Shown here in pieces: positions 53,335 to 61,800 of a stretch of 64,000 nucleotides of DNA. Source of the stretch: Ructibacterium sp965146665 (GTDB lineage: Bacteria > Bacillota > Clostridia > Monoglobales > Monoglobaceae); the NCBI GenBank assembly GCA_965146665.1, contig CBCTHE010000001.1, positions 248,001 to 312,000 of the forward strand. Reading direction: 5' to 3'. The first letter of the stretch is position 1. Each line of letters starts with the position of its first letter. A program made the position numbers and the translations under genes. The notes below the pieces were generated by a model. That model was not told the DNA's origin and did no database searches. It saw nothing but the letters and a program-made list of their open reading frames with translations.

Positions 53335-54771
53335 TCAGTACGCCTTGCCCCAATACACCATCTTGGCGGCAGGCTTGCCGCAGCAGATACAGGTATCGCT
53401 GATCTGCTCCTGTTCAAAGGGGATACACCGGGATGTGGCCGTGGTCTCCTCCTTGATCTTCAGTTCACAGGCCTCGTCGCCGCACCACATGGCTTTGACA
53501 AAACCGCCCTTTTCTTCAATAATGCGCTTGAATTCCTCATAATCCGCGGCCGTACTGGTCTTTTCCTCCCGGTTTAGCCGGGCAGCCTCCAGCATCTGCG
53601 CCTGGATCTGCACAAGCAGTTTTTCCAGCTCTTCCTCTATGCTGTCAAGTGATACAAAGGTCTTGCTCCGGTCAAGCCGGCTGACCAGAACCGCCTGGTT
53701 CTTTTCAATGTCCTTTGGCCCGAGCTCAATGCGGACGGGAACGCCGCGCATCTCGTATTCACTGAACTTCCAGCCAGGAGATTTGTCGCTGTCATCCAGC
53801 TTCACGCGGAATTTCTCCGCCAGCTGGTCTCTGAGGGCATTGGCCCGCTCCAGCACCCCTTCCTTATGCTGTGCAACCGGCACAATCACCGCCTGAATCG
53901 GCGCAATGCGCGGCGGGAGCTTCAATCCCGCGTCATCCCCGTGGACCATGATGATCGCGCCGATAATCCGGGTGGACATCCCCCAGGAGGTCTGGTGCAC
54001 ATAGGCCATTTCATTGCTGTCATTCAAATACTGGATGCCAAAGGCCTTTGCAAATCCGTCGCCAAAGTTGTGGCTGGTGCCGGACTGAAGCGCCTTTCCA
54101 TCGTGCATCAGGCTTTCTATGGTGTAGGTCTCCCGGGCGCCTGCAAACTTCTCCTTCTCCGTCTTCTGCCCCTTGATAACCGGAATCGCAAGCTCCTGCT
54201 CGCAGAAATCAGCATATACATTCAGCATCTGAATGGTTCTCTCCTGCGCCTCTTCGGCTGTGGCATGGGCCGTATGCCCCTCCTGCCACAAGAATTCCGC
54301 ACTTCTCAGGAAAGGCCGGGTCGTCTTTTCCCAGCGCACCACACTGCACCATTGATTATACAGTTTGGGCAGGTCGCGGTAAGACCGCACACACCCCGCA
54401 TAGTGTTCGCAGAACAGGGTCTCCGAGGTAGGCCGCACACAGAGCCGCTCCTGCAGTTCCTCGTTCCCGCCGTGGGTCACCCAGGCCACCTCCGGCGCAA
54501 AGCCTTCCACATGATCCTTCTCCTTCTGCAGGAGACTCTCCGGGATAAACATGGGCATATACACGTTTTCCACCCCAGTCTTTTTGAACCGGGTGTCCAG
54601 CCCCTTTTGAATGTTTTCCCAAATCGCATAGCCATAGGGCTGGATCACCATACAGCCGCGGACGCCGGAATAATCACAGAGCTGTGCCTTTTTGATAATA
54701 TCCGTATACCATTGGGCAAAATCCTCGCCCATGGGAGTAATTTCCTCAACCAACTTCTTCTCTTGTGCCAA
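53335..54771 (-). CDS. proS: Prolyl-tRNA synthetase, archaeal/eukaryal-type
   Basis: 478 residues from a TTG at 54771. The ATG nine bases upstream has GGAAGGG directly against it, while this site is nine bases from the TTG, and the resulting start (M)AQEKKLVEEI fits related proteins. Class II motifs are seen: motif 2 around VVRWEKTTRPFLRSAEF, and the Pro-binding TAHATAEEA; motif 3 is present towards 250-330. The C-terminal zinc-binding domain has CGDEACELK and CICCGK. It lacks the INS editing domain of the usual bacterial form. No T-box is visible. A strong promoter is 75-100 bases upstream. Confidence 0.95.
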   Translation of the reverse strand: MAQEKKLVEEITPMGEDFAQWYTDIIKKAQLCDYSGVRGCMVIQPYGYAIWENIQKGLDTRFKKTGVENVYMPMFIPESLLQKEKDHVEGFAPEVAWVTHGGNEELQERLCVRPTSETLFCEHYAGCVRSYRDLPKLYNQWCSVVRWEKTTRPFLRSAEFLWQEGHTAHATAEEAQERTIQMLNVYADFCEQELAIPVIKGQKTEKEKFAGARETYTIESLMHDGKALQSGTSHNFGDGFAKAFGIQYLNDSNEMAYVHQTSWGMSTRIIGAIIMVHGDDAGLKLPPRIAPIQAVIVPVAQHKEGVLERANALRDQLAEKFRVKLDDSDKSPGWKFSEYEMRGVPVRIELGPKDIEKNQAVLVSRLDRSKTFVSLDSIEEELEKLLVQIQAQMLEAARLNREEKTSTAADYEEFKRIIEEKGGFVKAMWCGDEACELKIKEETTATSRCIPFEQEQISDTCICCGKPAAKMVYWGKAY

Positions 54772-54845
54772 TCCTCTCATCCCTTCCAAAAACGATAGTT
54801 GCGCCGGACAGGCCAGGGGCTCCGGCACCGAACATATATAATATT

Positions 54846-54874
54846 AGTATAAAGGAAATCCGGGCAAGTGTCAA
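54846..54874 (-). promoter_or_regulatory. Sigma-A promoter for proS
   Basis: Minus strand: TTGACA (54869-54874), 17 bases, TATACT (54846-54851), about 75 bases before the TTG start. Confidence 0.9.
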
Positions 54875-55095
54875 GGCTTGCGGCAAGTTTTTTCTCGGCA
54901 ATCTCCACAATATTTTGCGGCTTCTCCGCAGACCCGGGCCAGGGCGTCCGGCATGTGTTTTTTCCGCGGCTTTGTCTTGCTTTTCTTTCCAGAATATGTT
55001 ATGCTTGTACCAGCACATCCGCCGGCCCAGGGCCGGAAACGGCAGGCGGGCGCCTGCCGTCCGGATGAAATTGCAGTAACAAAGGAGAGATTGCA
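54875..55095 (+). other. Upstream region of the membrane protein gene, with two adjacent GC hairpins
   Basis: Together with the proS leader this makes a gap of about 320 bases between divergent genes. Two hairpins lie at 55022-55036 (CCGGCCC/GGGCCGG) and 55039-55060 (ACGGCAGGCG/CGCCTGCCGT). The only candidate promoter is weak (TTGCTT, 17 bases, TATGCT, about 54977-55005). Confidence 0.45.
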
Positions 55096-55575
55096 ATGCG
55101 TGATTTTCTGACAGGAACGGCTCTGGTTTTTAACCTCGTCTATACTCTGGCCCTGTATGCAGGTATGGCAGTCAGCCTGTATGCTATCGCAAAAAACAAC
55201 AATGTCCGGCACGCCTGGCTTGCGTTTGTTCCTGTGCTCCAGTATTATATTATTGGAACGCTCTGTGAGGAATACGTGGTGTTTGGTTTCCGCATCCGGT
55301 GTTTACAATGGTCCATGGTTGGTCTGGAGCTCCTGCAGACCTTCCTCGGCTTCTTCGGCGGTTTTCTCTTTTTCCCGGTCCGGATTCTGGTGAATCTGCT
55401 CCTGGTGCTGGTCCTGCATAAATTCTTTTATCTGTTTGATCCAAGGCGCGCAGTGCTCTATGCCCTGCTGACCATGCTGGGCCGGCTTCCCCTCGTAATT
55501 CTGCTTTTCGTCATCAAGGACAAGCCCATGGTCATGTCCGCCGGGGCTTTTCCCTATCCCTTCGCCCGGCGGTAA
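55096..55575 (+). CDS. Small integral membrane protein, unknown
   Basis: 159 residues with AAAGGAGAG upstream. Four to five hydrophobic helices are visible (about 5-33, 37-58, 70-95, 95-115 and 120-145). The pattern YAIAKNNNVRHAWLAFVPVLQYYIIG (split by the first loop) is typical of small Firmicute membrane proteins with no assigned role. I do not recognise a transporter motif. The HAD gene follows after about 155 bases. Confidence 0.75.
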   Translation: MRDFLTGTALVFNLVYTLALYAGMAVSLYAIAKNNNVRHAWLAFVPVLQYYIIGTLCEEYVVFGFRIRCLQWSMVGLELLQTFLGFFGGFLFFPVRILVNLLLVLVLHKFFYLFDPRRAVLYALLTMLGRLPLVILLFVIKDKPMVMSAGAFPYPFARR

Positions 55576-55731
55576 GCCCCTGCACTCTGATGGGATGATT
55601 ACGGCCCGGCGGGCCAGGATACACGGCCGCAAAACCCTGTTACCGAATGCAGTACGGAGCTTTGTACTCGGATTTTTCACCATACAGTGGCCAGCTTTAT
55701 CCGTTTATCAATTTTACAAAAGGAGATCACG

Positions 55732-56454
55732 ATGGAAAAAACAGCAATTTTATTTGATTTGGACGGGACTCTGCTCCCAATGGACTATGAGGAATTCGCC
55801 AGGGCATACCTCAAACTGCTGGCCCAGACCTCCGCGCCTCTGGGTTATGAACCCAAGGCCCTGATTGACGCGCTTTGGGCAGGCGTCAGCCGTATCGCAG
55901 CCAATGACGGCACGCACACCAACTATGAGGTATTCTGGGATACGTTTTCAGAACGGCTGGGTGACCGTGAAAAAGTTATGAGCGACATTCCGGCTTTCAA
56001 CCGGTTCTATACACATGAATTTGAACTGGCACGGTCAGCATCCGGCGACAATCCTCTTGCCCCGGAGGCAGTACGGCTGGCCCGTCAAAAGGCGGATTGC
56101 GTCATCCTCGCCACCATGCCCCAGTTTCCCCGGGACGGGATTATCACCCGTCTGCGCTGGGTCAATCTCTCACCGGATGATTTTGACGATATCACCGGCT
56201 ATGAGGACTGGAGCTACAGCAAGCCGAACCCGGCCTATTATACGGCTATTTTGGCAAAGCATGGCGTGAGACCGGAAAACGCCCTGATGATCGGCAATGA
56301 TGTCTGCGAGGATATTTCTGCCGCCCAGGCCGCCGGAATCCGCACCTATCTGGTGACCGACTGGATGATCGGCGCGGATGACACGCCGGAGACCGCGCAG
56401 GGCACCTTTGTCCAGTTGCTGGATTTTTTAAAAGATTTTCAGTTTGAACAATGA
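55732..56454 (+). CDS. HAD family hydrolase
   Basis: 240 residues from the ATG at 55732 (AAAGGAGATCACG upstream); an ATG 45 bases earlier lacks a site. The nucleophile motif is FDLDGTLLPMD (near 8-18), motif II is a Thr in LATMPQFP, motif III a Lys in SKPNP, and motif IV is MIGNDVCEDISAA. It is a phosphatase of the phosphoglycolate phosphatase/beta-PGM group with an alpha-helical cap; the substrate is unknown. A terminator follows 10 bases past the stop. Confidence 0.93.
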   Translation: MEKTAILFDLDGTLLPMDYEEFARAYLKLLAQTSAPLGYEPKALIDALWAGVSRIAANDGTHTNYEVFWDTFSERLGDREKVMSDIPAFNRFYTHEFELARSASGDNPLAPEAVRLARQKADCVILATMPQFPRDGIITRLRWVNLSPDDFDDITGYEDWSYSKPNPAYYTAILAKHGVRPENALMIGNDVCEDISAAQAAGIRTYLVTDWMIGADDTPETAQGTFVQLLDFLKDFQFEQ

Positions 56455-56464
56455 AATACCATCT

Positions 56465-56490
56465 AAAAGGCCGCCGTCCGGCGGCCTTTT
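56465..56490. terminator. Terminator after the HAD gene
   Basis: A perfect 11-bp stem AAAAGGCCGCC/GGCGGCCTTTT (56465-56475 with 56480-56490) with a four-base loop; it can work on both strands. Confidence 0.85.
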
Positions 56491-56920
56491 AGCGTGTCGA
56501 TAAACCTAAATTTTGAACTGCGCCGCACTGGCACGTCACAGCCTAAAATTTGGTTTTGCTTTAACCCATCGCCCCGGCCCATAGTCCCGCCTTCCAAACC
56601 CCGGCAGCAATGTCCAAAACCGAATTTCCGGCAGGGATCCCGCAAAATTGAGCGTTGGTGCGAGATTTTATGGGAAGACGGAGCAGCCCCGGAGTTTGGG
56701 TGCTTTTGGCGATATCGGCCAATATGACCGCAGCAACGCACGCTGCGATGCGGGCTTTGGGCAATCAATGCAAGACAAAATCATTTCAAATTGTTTGATA
56801 AACTTACTTTTTCGACAGCCTGAAACACCGCCTTTTACGGCGTCATCTTGCTGTTTTTTCCCGGCTTGTCTGCTCTTAAAGGATTTCTGGAATATTTTTT
56901 GAAATTTTTTAAAAAAAGTA
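56491..56920. other. 430-base gap with imperfect inverted repeats
   Basis: No gene is supported. Reading outwards, the left end (56510 down to 56470) and right end (56808 up to 56840) share TTT-N-TCGACA-NN-CT-N-AAA-NN-CCGCC and each runs into a hairpin. Between them are frames of up to 113 codons without ribosome binding sites. It could be a small ncRNA gene or a remnant of a mobile element. Confidence 0.4.
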
Positions 56921-56949
56921 TTGACAAACCCCTCAAAAGATAGTATAAT
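56921..56949 (+). promoter_or_regulatory. Full-consensus promoter for tRNA-Lys
   Basis: TTGACA (56921-56926), 17 bases, TATAAT (56944-56949), 57 bases before the tRNA. Confidence 0.95.
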
Positions 56950-57005
56950 CTTTTTTGCGTCACCGGTGAGGCAAGCCGCCAAACCCAGAGAGGACAAGCA
57001 TTTAT

Positions 57006-57082
57006 GCACCTTTAGCTCAGCTGGCTAGAGCACCTGACTCTTAATCAGGGTGTCCAGGGTTCGAATCCCTGAAGGTGTACCA
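57006..57082 (+). tRNA. tRNA-Lys (anticodon CTT)
   Basis: 77 bases with an encoded CCA end. D stem GCTC/GAGC, anticodon stem CCTGA/TCAGG with loop CTCTTAA giving anticodon CTT, a T arm CAGGG-TTCGAAT-CCCTG, and acceptor stem GCACCTT/AAGGTGT in which positions 1 and 72 form a G-U pair. Confidence 0.97.
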
Positions 57083-57085
57083 CTT

Positions 57086-57120
57086 AAAACCCGCATCCTG
57101 CAATGGATTGCGGGTTTTTG
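57086..57120 (+). terminator. Terminator after tRNA-Lys
   Basis: Stem AAAACCCGC/GCGGGTTTT extended by a few pairs around a short loop, ending in a T tract, just past the tRNA. Confidence 0.88.
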
Positions 57121-57408
57121 TTTTATGAAAAACTCTGCTTTTTTGGTTTTGACTCACATTTGATCCCACAGGTATTCATTGAACTTATCTATCTCCAGAC
57201 CTACTCTTGATTTATCTAAATTTTCCGTTGGTTCATCTCTCCCTAGCCACGTGACTGCCGCATCGTTTTCCTTATACAAAAACCACAAAGCCAGATCAGC
57301 GGCTTTGTGGTTTAGTTTTATTACAGAAACAAACATGATGCAATAACATCAGTTTCATCTAAAATTAGGAATGCAATTCATTTTATCCCTGAAATCAACA
57401 TATACAGC
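57121..57408. other. AT-rich spacer between tRNA-Lys and the GHKL kinase gene
   Basis: Nothing coding is supported. A 60-codon minus-strand frame (57154-57336) has no ribosome binding site and crosses the terminator hairpin at 57276-57313. Base composition changes to AT-rich here and stays so to the right edge. Confidence 0.5.
57276..57313 (-). terminator. Terminator after the GHKL kinase gene
   Basis: Minus strand: a perfect 13-bp stem (57301-57313 with 57280-57292), an eight-base loop and a run of U residues, about 95 bases past the kinase stop. Confidence 0.78.
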
Positions 57409-58689
57409 CTATTGCGATTGTGCAAGCCGAAAAGTAAACCATCCGTTCTCTGCTTTATACTCACGGTAAGCGTTGTATTTATTGCAAAATGCCGCAATAG
57501 ACTGTGTTCCGATCCCATGTTCTGTTTCAACTGCCGCGGGCCGTCCCTTACTGTCAAATTCAACCTTTCCATCATAAGGATTTGATACCTGAAACATTAA
57601 CTGCGGCTTACTGATACATTTACATTGTATTTTTCGCTGTTCTACAGGAAGTTTTTTGCAGGCATTGATTGCATTCTCAAGCGAATTCGCAAAAACGGTA
57701 GACAATTCCGTTGCGTTAACTGTTAAATCATTTGGAATTGACAGTGTCAATTCCATACGGATTTTTGCATCTTCCGCCTGCTGGCAGTAATAGGAAAAGA
57801 CCGCATCAATAACCGGATTCATACAGTATCGGATATTCCTTACTTTATTGAGCTCCGCCTCTGAGTCTGCAATATACTTTAGGGCTTCCGTTTGTTCACC
57901 CTTTTGAATCATGACGGATAAGGTTTGCAGTTTATGCCGCATATCATGATGATAAATACGTGTTTGTTCTTCATTTTGACTCATTTGCTTAACCCTCTGC
58001 TCCATCATTGCGGCCTGTAGATTCAACGCCTGTTTATCTTTTTCCATGTTGTGTACGTTCATCTGGTTGTGCAGCAGATTGAATATGTTTAAATACATAA
58101 ACGGCATCAATATAAGAACTATGGCCAATGCGGGAATATATTCACTGCGGCTTGTAATAATTGTCGGAAAGTTTGTCATTAACACAAGCAATATATAATA
58201 AAGTGCCGATACTCCCGCAAATACTCCCCACCCTTTTTTAATCTTGTTCTGAATTTCTATATAAGGTTTTCGTATGAATCTATAGATTAAGAACTCAATA
58301 AGCGGAAAGGAAATTAGCCTGGCAGCAAACATCACTGCATAATGCTTTCCCGGCAAATAAAAATCAATGAGATTGGTCAATATAATAATTTCCAAGGATA
58401 AAGTGTCCACAAGACAAAAGGTGAACAAAAACTTTGCATTTCGATTTTTCGCCATAATAAAAAAGAAGATAAAGCTTGGAAATGTGCATGTAAGCAGCAG
58501 TATCTTCCCCATGGTTTCTGCGCCGAACCAAACAAGGCCCCAAACATTGAGAAATATGAGCGGCGTCATAAATATACAGGTTAGAATCATGGTCTTTTTT
58601 CGCGGATACCGTGATTCATACAAAAATATAAAAAGAATTAGTACGTGGATCAAAGACCACAAAACTGATAGATCACGCAGTATTGTCAT
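57409..58689 (-). CDS. AgrC-like GHKL sensor histidine kinase
   Basis: 426 residues from the ATG at 58689 (AAAGGAGG upstream; an earlier in-frame ATG lies within that site). Six or seven membrane helices fill about 5-210. A cytoplasmic helix follows with the H box HHDMRHK (near 244-250), then a GHKL ATPase with N box SLENAINAC (near 335) and G box EHGIGTQSI. This build is that of peptide-pheromone receptors of the AgrC type, so the signal is probably extracellular. The expected LytTR-type response regulator is not in the window. It is downstream of the giant surface protein on the same strand. Confidence 0.9.
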   Translation of the reverse strand: MTILRDLSVLWSLIHVLILFIFLYESRYPRKKTMILTCIFMTPLIFLNVWGLVWFGAETMGKILLLTCTFPSFIFFFIMAKNRNAKFLFTFCLVDTLSLEIIILTNLIDFYLPGKHYAVMFAARLISFPLIEFLIYRFIRKPYIEIQNKIKKGWGVFAGVSALYYILLVLMTNFPTIITSRSEYIPALAIVLILMPFMYLNIFNLLHNQMNVHNMEKDKQALNLQAAMMEQRVKQMSQNEEQTRIYHHDMRHKLQTLSVMIQKGEQTEALKYIADSEAELNKVRNIRYCMNPVIDAVFSYYCQQAEDAKIRMELTLSIPNDLTVNATELSTVFANSLENAINACKKLPVEQRKIQCKCISKPQLMFQVSNPYDGKVEFDSKGRPAAVETEHGIGTQSIAAFCNKYNAYREYKAENGWFTFRLAQSQ

Positions 58690-58765
58690 GCTGCTTTCCT
58701 CCTTTTGCATGTTTAAATTTGCACAGTACGCAAATACACCAGTGCAGACCGGCAGTCAATATGGC

Positions 58766-58799
58766 GATGGTGTTACAGCAATCACACTATAACACCATC
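58766..58799. repeat. Inverted repeat between the surface protein and kinase genes
   Basis: GATGGTGTTA (58766-58775) and TAACACCATC (58790-58799), a 10-bp perfect match with 14 bases between. No T tract follows on the minus strand. It may be an operator or a weak terminator of the surface-protein gene. Confidence 0.7.
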
Positions 58800-58845
58800 A
58801 ACCAAATTATACGGCCGGCAGGGAACAGGCCTGCCCGCCCTGTAA

Positions 58846-61800
58846 TCACACATTCACATTTACAAACCTATGGAGTATTGCCGCAAATTCTGCTCTCGCC
58901 GCGTTCTCCTGCGGATTCAGGCATTTCTCTGTATTGCCTTGCATAAGACCGCTGCCAACCGCATATTGAACAGCCGGAACTGCATATTCAGATATCCTTT
59001 GTACATCAATATAAGAAAGGATGTTTGTATTTTCACCGGCTGACACGTCGTATCCTTTATACTGTGCATATCTGTACATAATTGCCGCAATTTGCTCTCT
59101 GATAATATTCTCATCCGGGCAGAAGTCTGTGTTCGAATAACCTTTTACAATACCATTCGCCTGCGCCCAGCAGACCGCATCTTCATAGTAGGCTCCGCTC
59201 TTCACATCTTGAAAGGAAGCGGCTGCTGTAATTTCCGGTTCACGCTCGGTACGATATAAAATGGTTACGAGCATCGCTCTTGTCAGCGCACCATTCGGAG
59301 AAAACTCATCTGTATCTGTACCCTTCATAATATCATTTTCGAGGACATAATCCACATCCAGATGATACCATTCCCTTACGTCTAAGTCTCTAAAAGCAAG
59401 CGAGGGACAATGCTCCGCCGCTGTGCCCTTACAATCGTCTGCATTGCTCTCCGGACCAATTTTCTTCCACTTTGCATAAAGCGTAAAAGACTTTGTTACC
59501 TGTGTTTCAAAATCATAGACTGTTAACAACGCTTCGTCTGCAAACCAACCTTGAAAACTATATCCCTCCTTTTCGGGCGCCTTCGGTTCTGTGACAACGC
59601 CATTGTTTCTTATATTTTGGCTGTCAATTTCTCCCGCACCGTTTGTATCAAATTTAACGGTGTACGTTGAAACGGAACCGCCTCCACCGCCGCCTCCGCC
59701 GCTGCTTCGTTTGTTAACAGCAACAGAAGAGGTGACTGTGCCGCTGCCCTGGTAATTCCCGCCGCCCTCACCGGCAAAACCGCTGTAATGAATTGTTACA
59801 GTATATTTGCCGATATTCTTTGTTATATCCGCAAAGGCAACTTCTTCATTCTTTGCATTTTTAACTGTAACTGAAGTATTTGCAAGAGAAAGCTTTTCAC
59901 TGCCCAGCAAACCGTTTAAGGTATACAAGCGATTCTCATTTAATACGGAACCTCTAAGAATCGTCACATTTTCAGGAACAACATGCAGCGCAAGCGGCGT
60001 AACGGTAAGCGTACCATTTTGTTTTGTAATCTCATAATTCTCCGTCACTCTCTTATTTTCGCTGTCTGAAATTATGAATTGTTCAATCACATTTGTTTGC
60101 GTACCAACTTTGGTTATTGAGCTTTCTGCGGTCATCGCCGCTGACATTGTATGACCATCTGCCAGACAGCTGCCTTCAGCGAGCTCAATTTCATTTGACG
60201 CAAGAGGCGTGGCATCATACACTTTGCTCCTGTCGGCCGCCTTTACTGAAACAGGCTTCTTTGTGATGGAAACAGCCGCCTTCTCTGTAAAAAAGCGGAA
60301 TACATAGCCATCCACAAGACATTCAATATAGCAGTAATATTCTCCGCTGTCTGCCGCGTCTTTTACCGTATAGCTATTATAGAAGTCGGATTGAACCGCG
60401 ATCCGCCCGCTTGTGCCGGACGGCACAAAATACCATTGATATCTTTCAACGGATAGATTATCGGAAAGGGTATAAGCAATGTGGTGCGCTTTTCCATCAT
60501 ATTCCCCTGTATAGCCGTTTACGGCCACACTCCCAATGGTATACGCAGCATAGTATTTTTTGTCACCATAGTCACCCGCTTTAATTTCATATATCCTTGC
60601 GCCCTGCAAAAGCTCATCTTCATACCATCCCGCGAAATCATAGCCGTCCTTTGTTACATCTGTCGGCAGAATGGCCCCAGTGCCGTAAGTATATTCTGCA
60701 ATTTCACCGCTGTTTACGCTTCCGCCGTTTGTCTCAAAGGAAACCGCAAAGGTTTTTGCCTCCCATACAGCGTAGAGTGTAAGGTCGTTGTTTTCAGAAT
60801 ATATGTCTTTTCCCCTGTACACAACATCGCCGTTTTCCGCAGCAGCCCAACCAATAAAGTGATAGCCATATCTTTCGGGAATCAAACCAGAAATTTCTAT
60901 ATCACCATTGAACGCTTTTATTGTATTCTCGGGCATATTCCCTACATACTCTGTCGTATTCGGCTTGTATGCAACTGCATATGTATTCTCTCCGATGCCC
61001 CTTACGGTTATGACGGTTGCTTCTGTTATATTTGCAATTTCAAACGATATGGTATTCCCATCTTCCGAAACTTTTTCAAGCAGAATTCCATTTGCATAAA
61101 CTGTCATATCCGATGTATCATACCCATCATTCACAACAACATCAAATTTAAAGTCACCGCCATGTTCTGCCGGATTCGCAGAATTTATGTTTACAGTAAA
61201 TCCGCTTTGATTTTCAGGAACCGTTACCTGATAGGCAACCGGCGTAAATCTTGCTTCGAGCTCTAAATCGCTTTTTACCTCTGTCGCAAAATTCCAGCTG
61301 TCATTACCGACAAACCACCCGTCAAAGATATATCCTTCCTTCACAGGCACTTTTGGTTTTTGCGCTTTTTCTGCATAGCGCACGGCTTCACTTTGATAGA
61401 CTTCGCCGTCAACCAAATATTTAACCATATAGATATTTGCCTTTACATCAATTATGGAAATTGTAATATGACTTGTGATATTCTTTACTGTAAATTTGTA
61501 TTCGTTTCCATTTACCTCAGGCGTCATCAATACACCGTTCGCGTAAACCCTCATGGCGTCCGCACTGTAGTGATCGGCTATTGTCACTGTAAAGGCATAC
61601 TCACCCCCATAATTAACAGATGTACTGTCGGTTGAATGCACCGCATATCCTATTCCGTCCGCGGCGGGTATAACAATAAAGGATTCGCCCTCCCAAACCG
61701 CTTTCAATAGGATGTCTTGCGTTACCGCACGGTCAAAGTTCCATTCAGTGCCGTCCAGAGCCCAATACTGAAATATTTTTCCGTCTTTGACAGGGTTTAC

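Noticed and set aside
56561..57009. Minus-strand frames of 67-113 codons in the gap before tRNA-Lys
   Set aside because: They lack ribosome binding sites, and one overlaps the tRNA promoter. The segment fits an ncRNA or repeat better.
57062..57085. Attachment site at the end of tRNA-Lys
   Set aside because: No second copy of the tRNA 3' end and no integrase gene is present in the window, so integration is only raised as a finding.
57154..57336. 60-codon minus-strand frame after tRNA-Lys
   Set aside because: It has no ribosome binding site and is crossed by a strong terminator hairpin; the peptide resembles no family I know.
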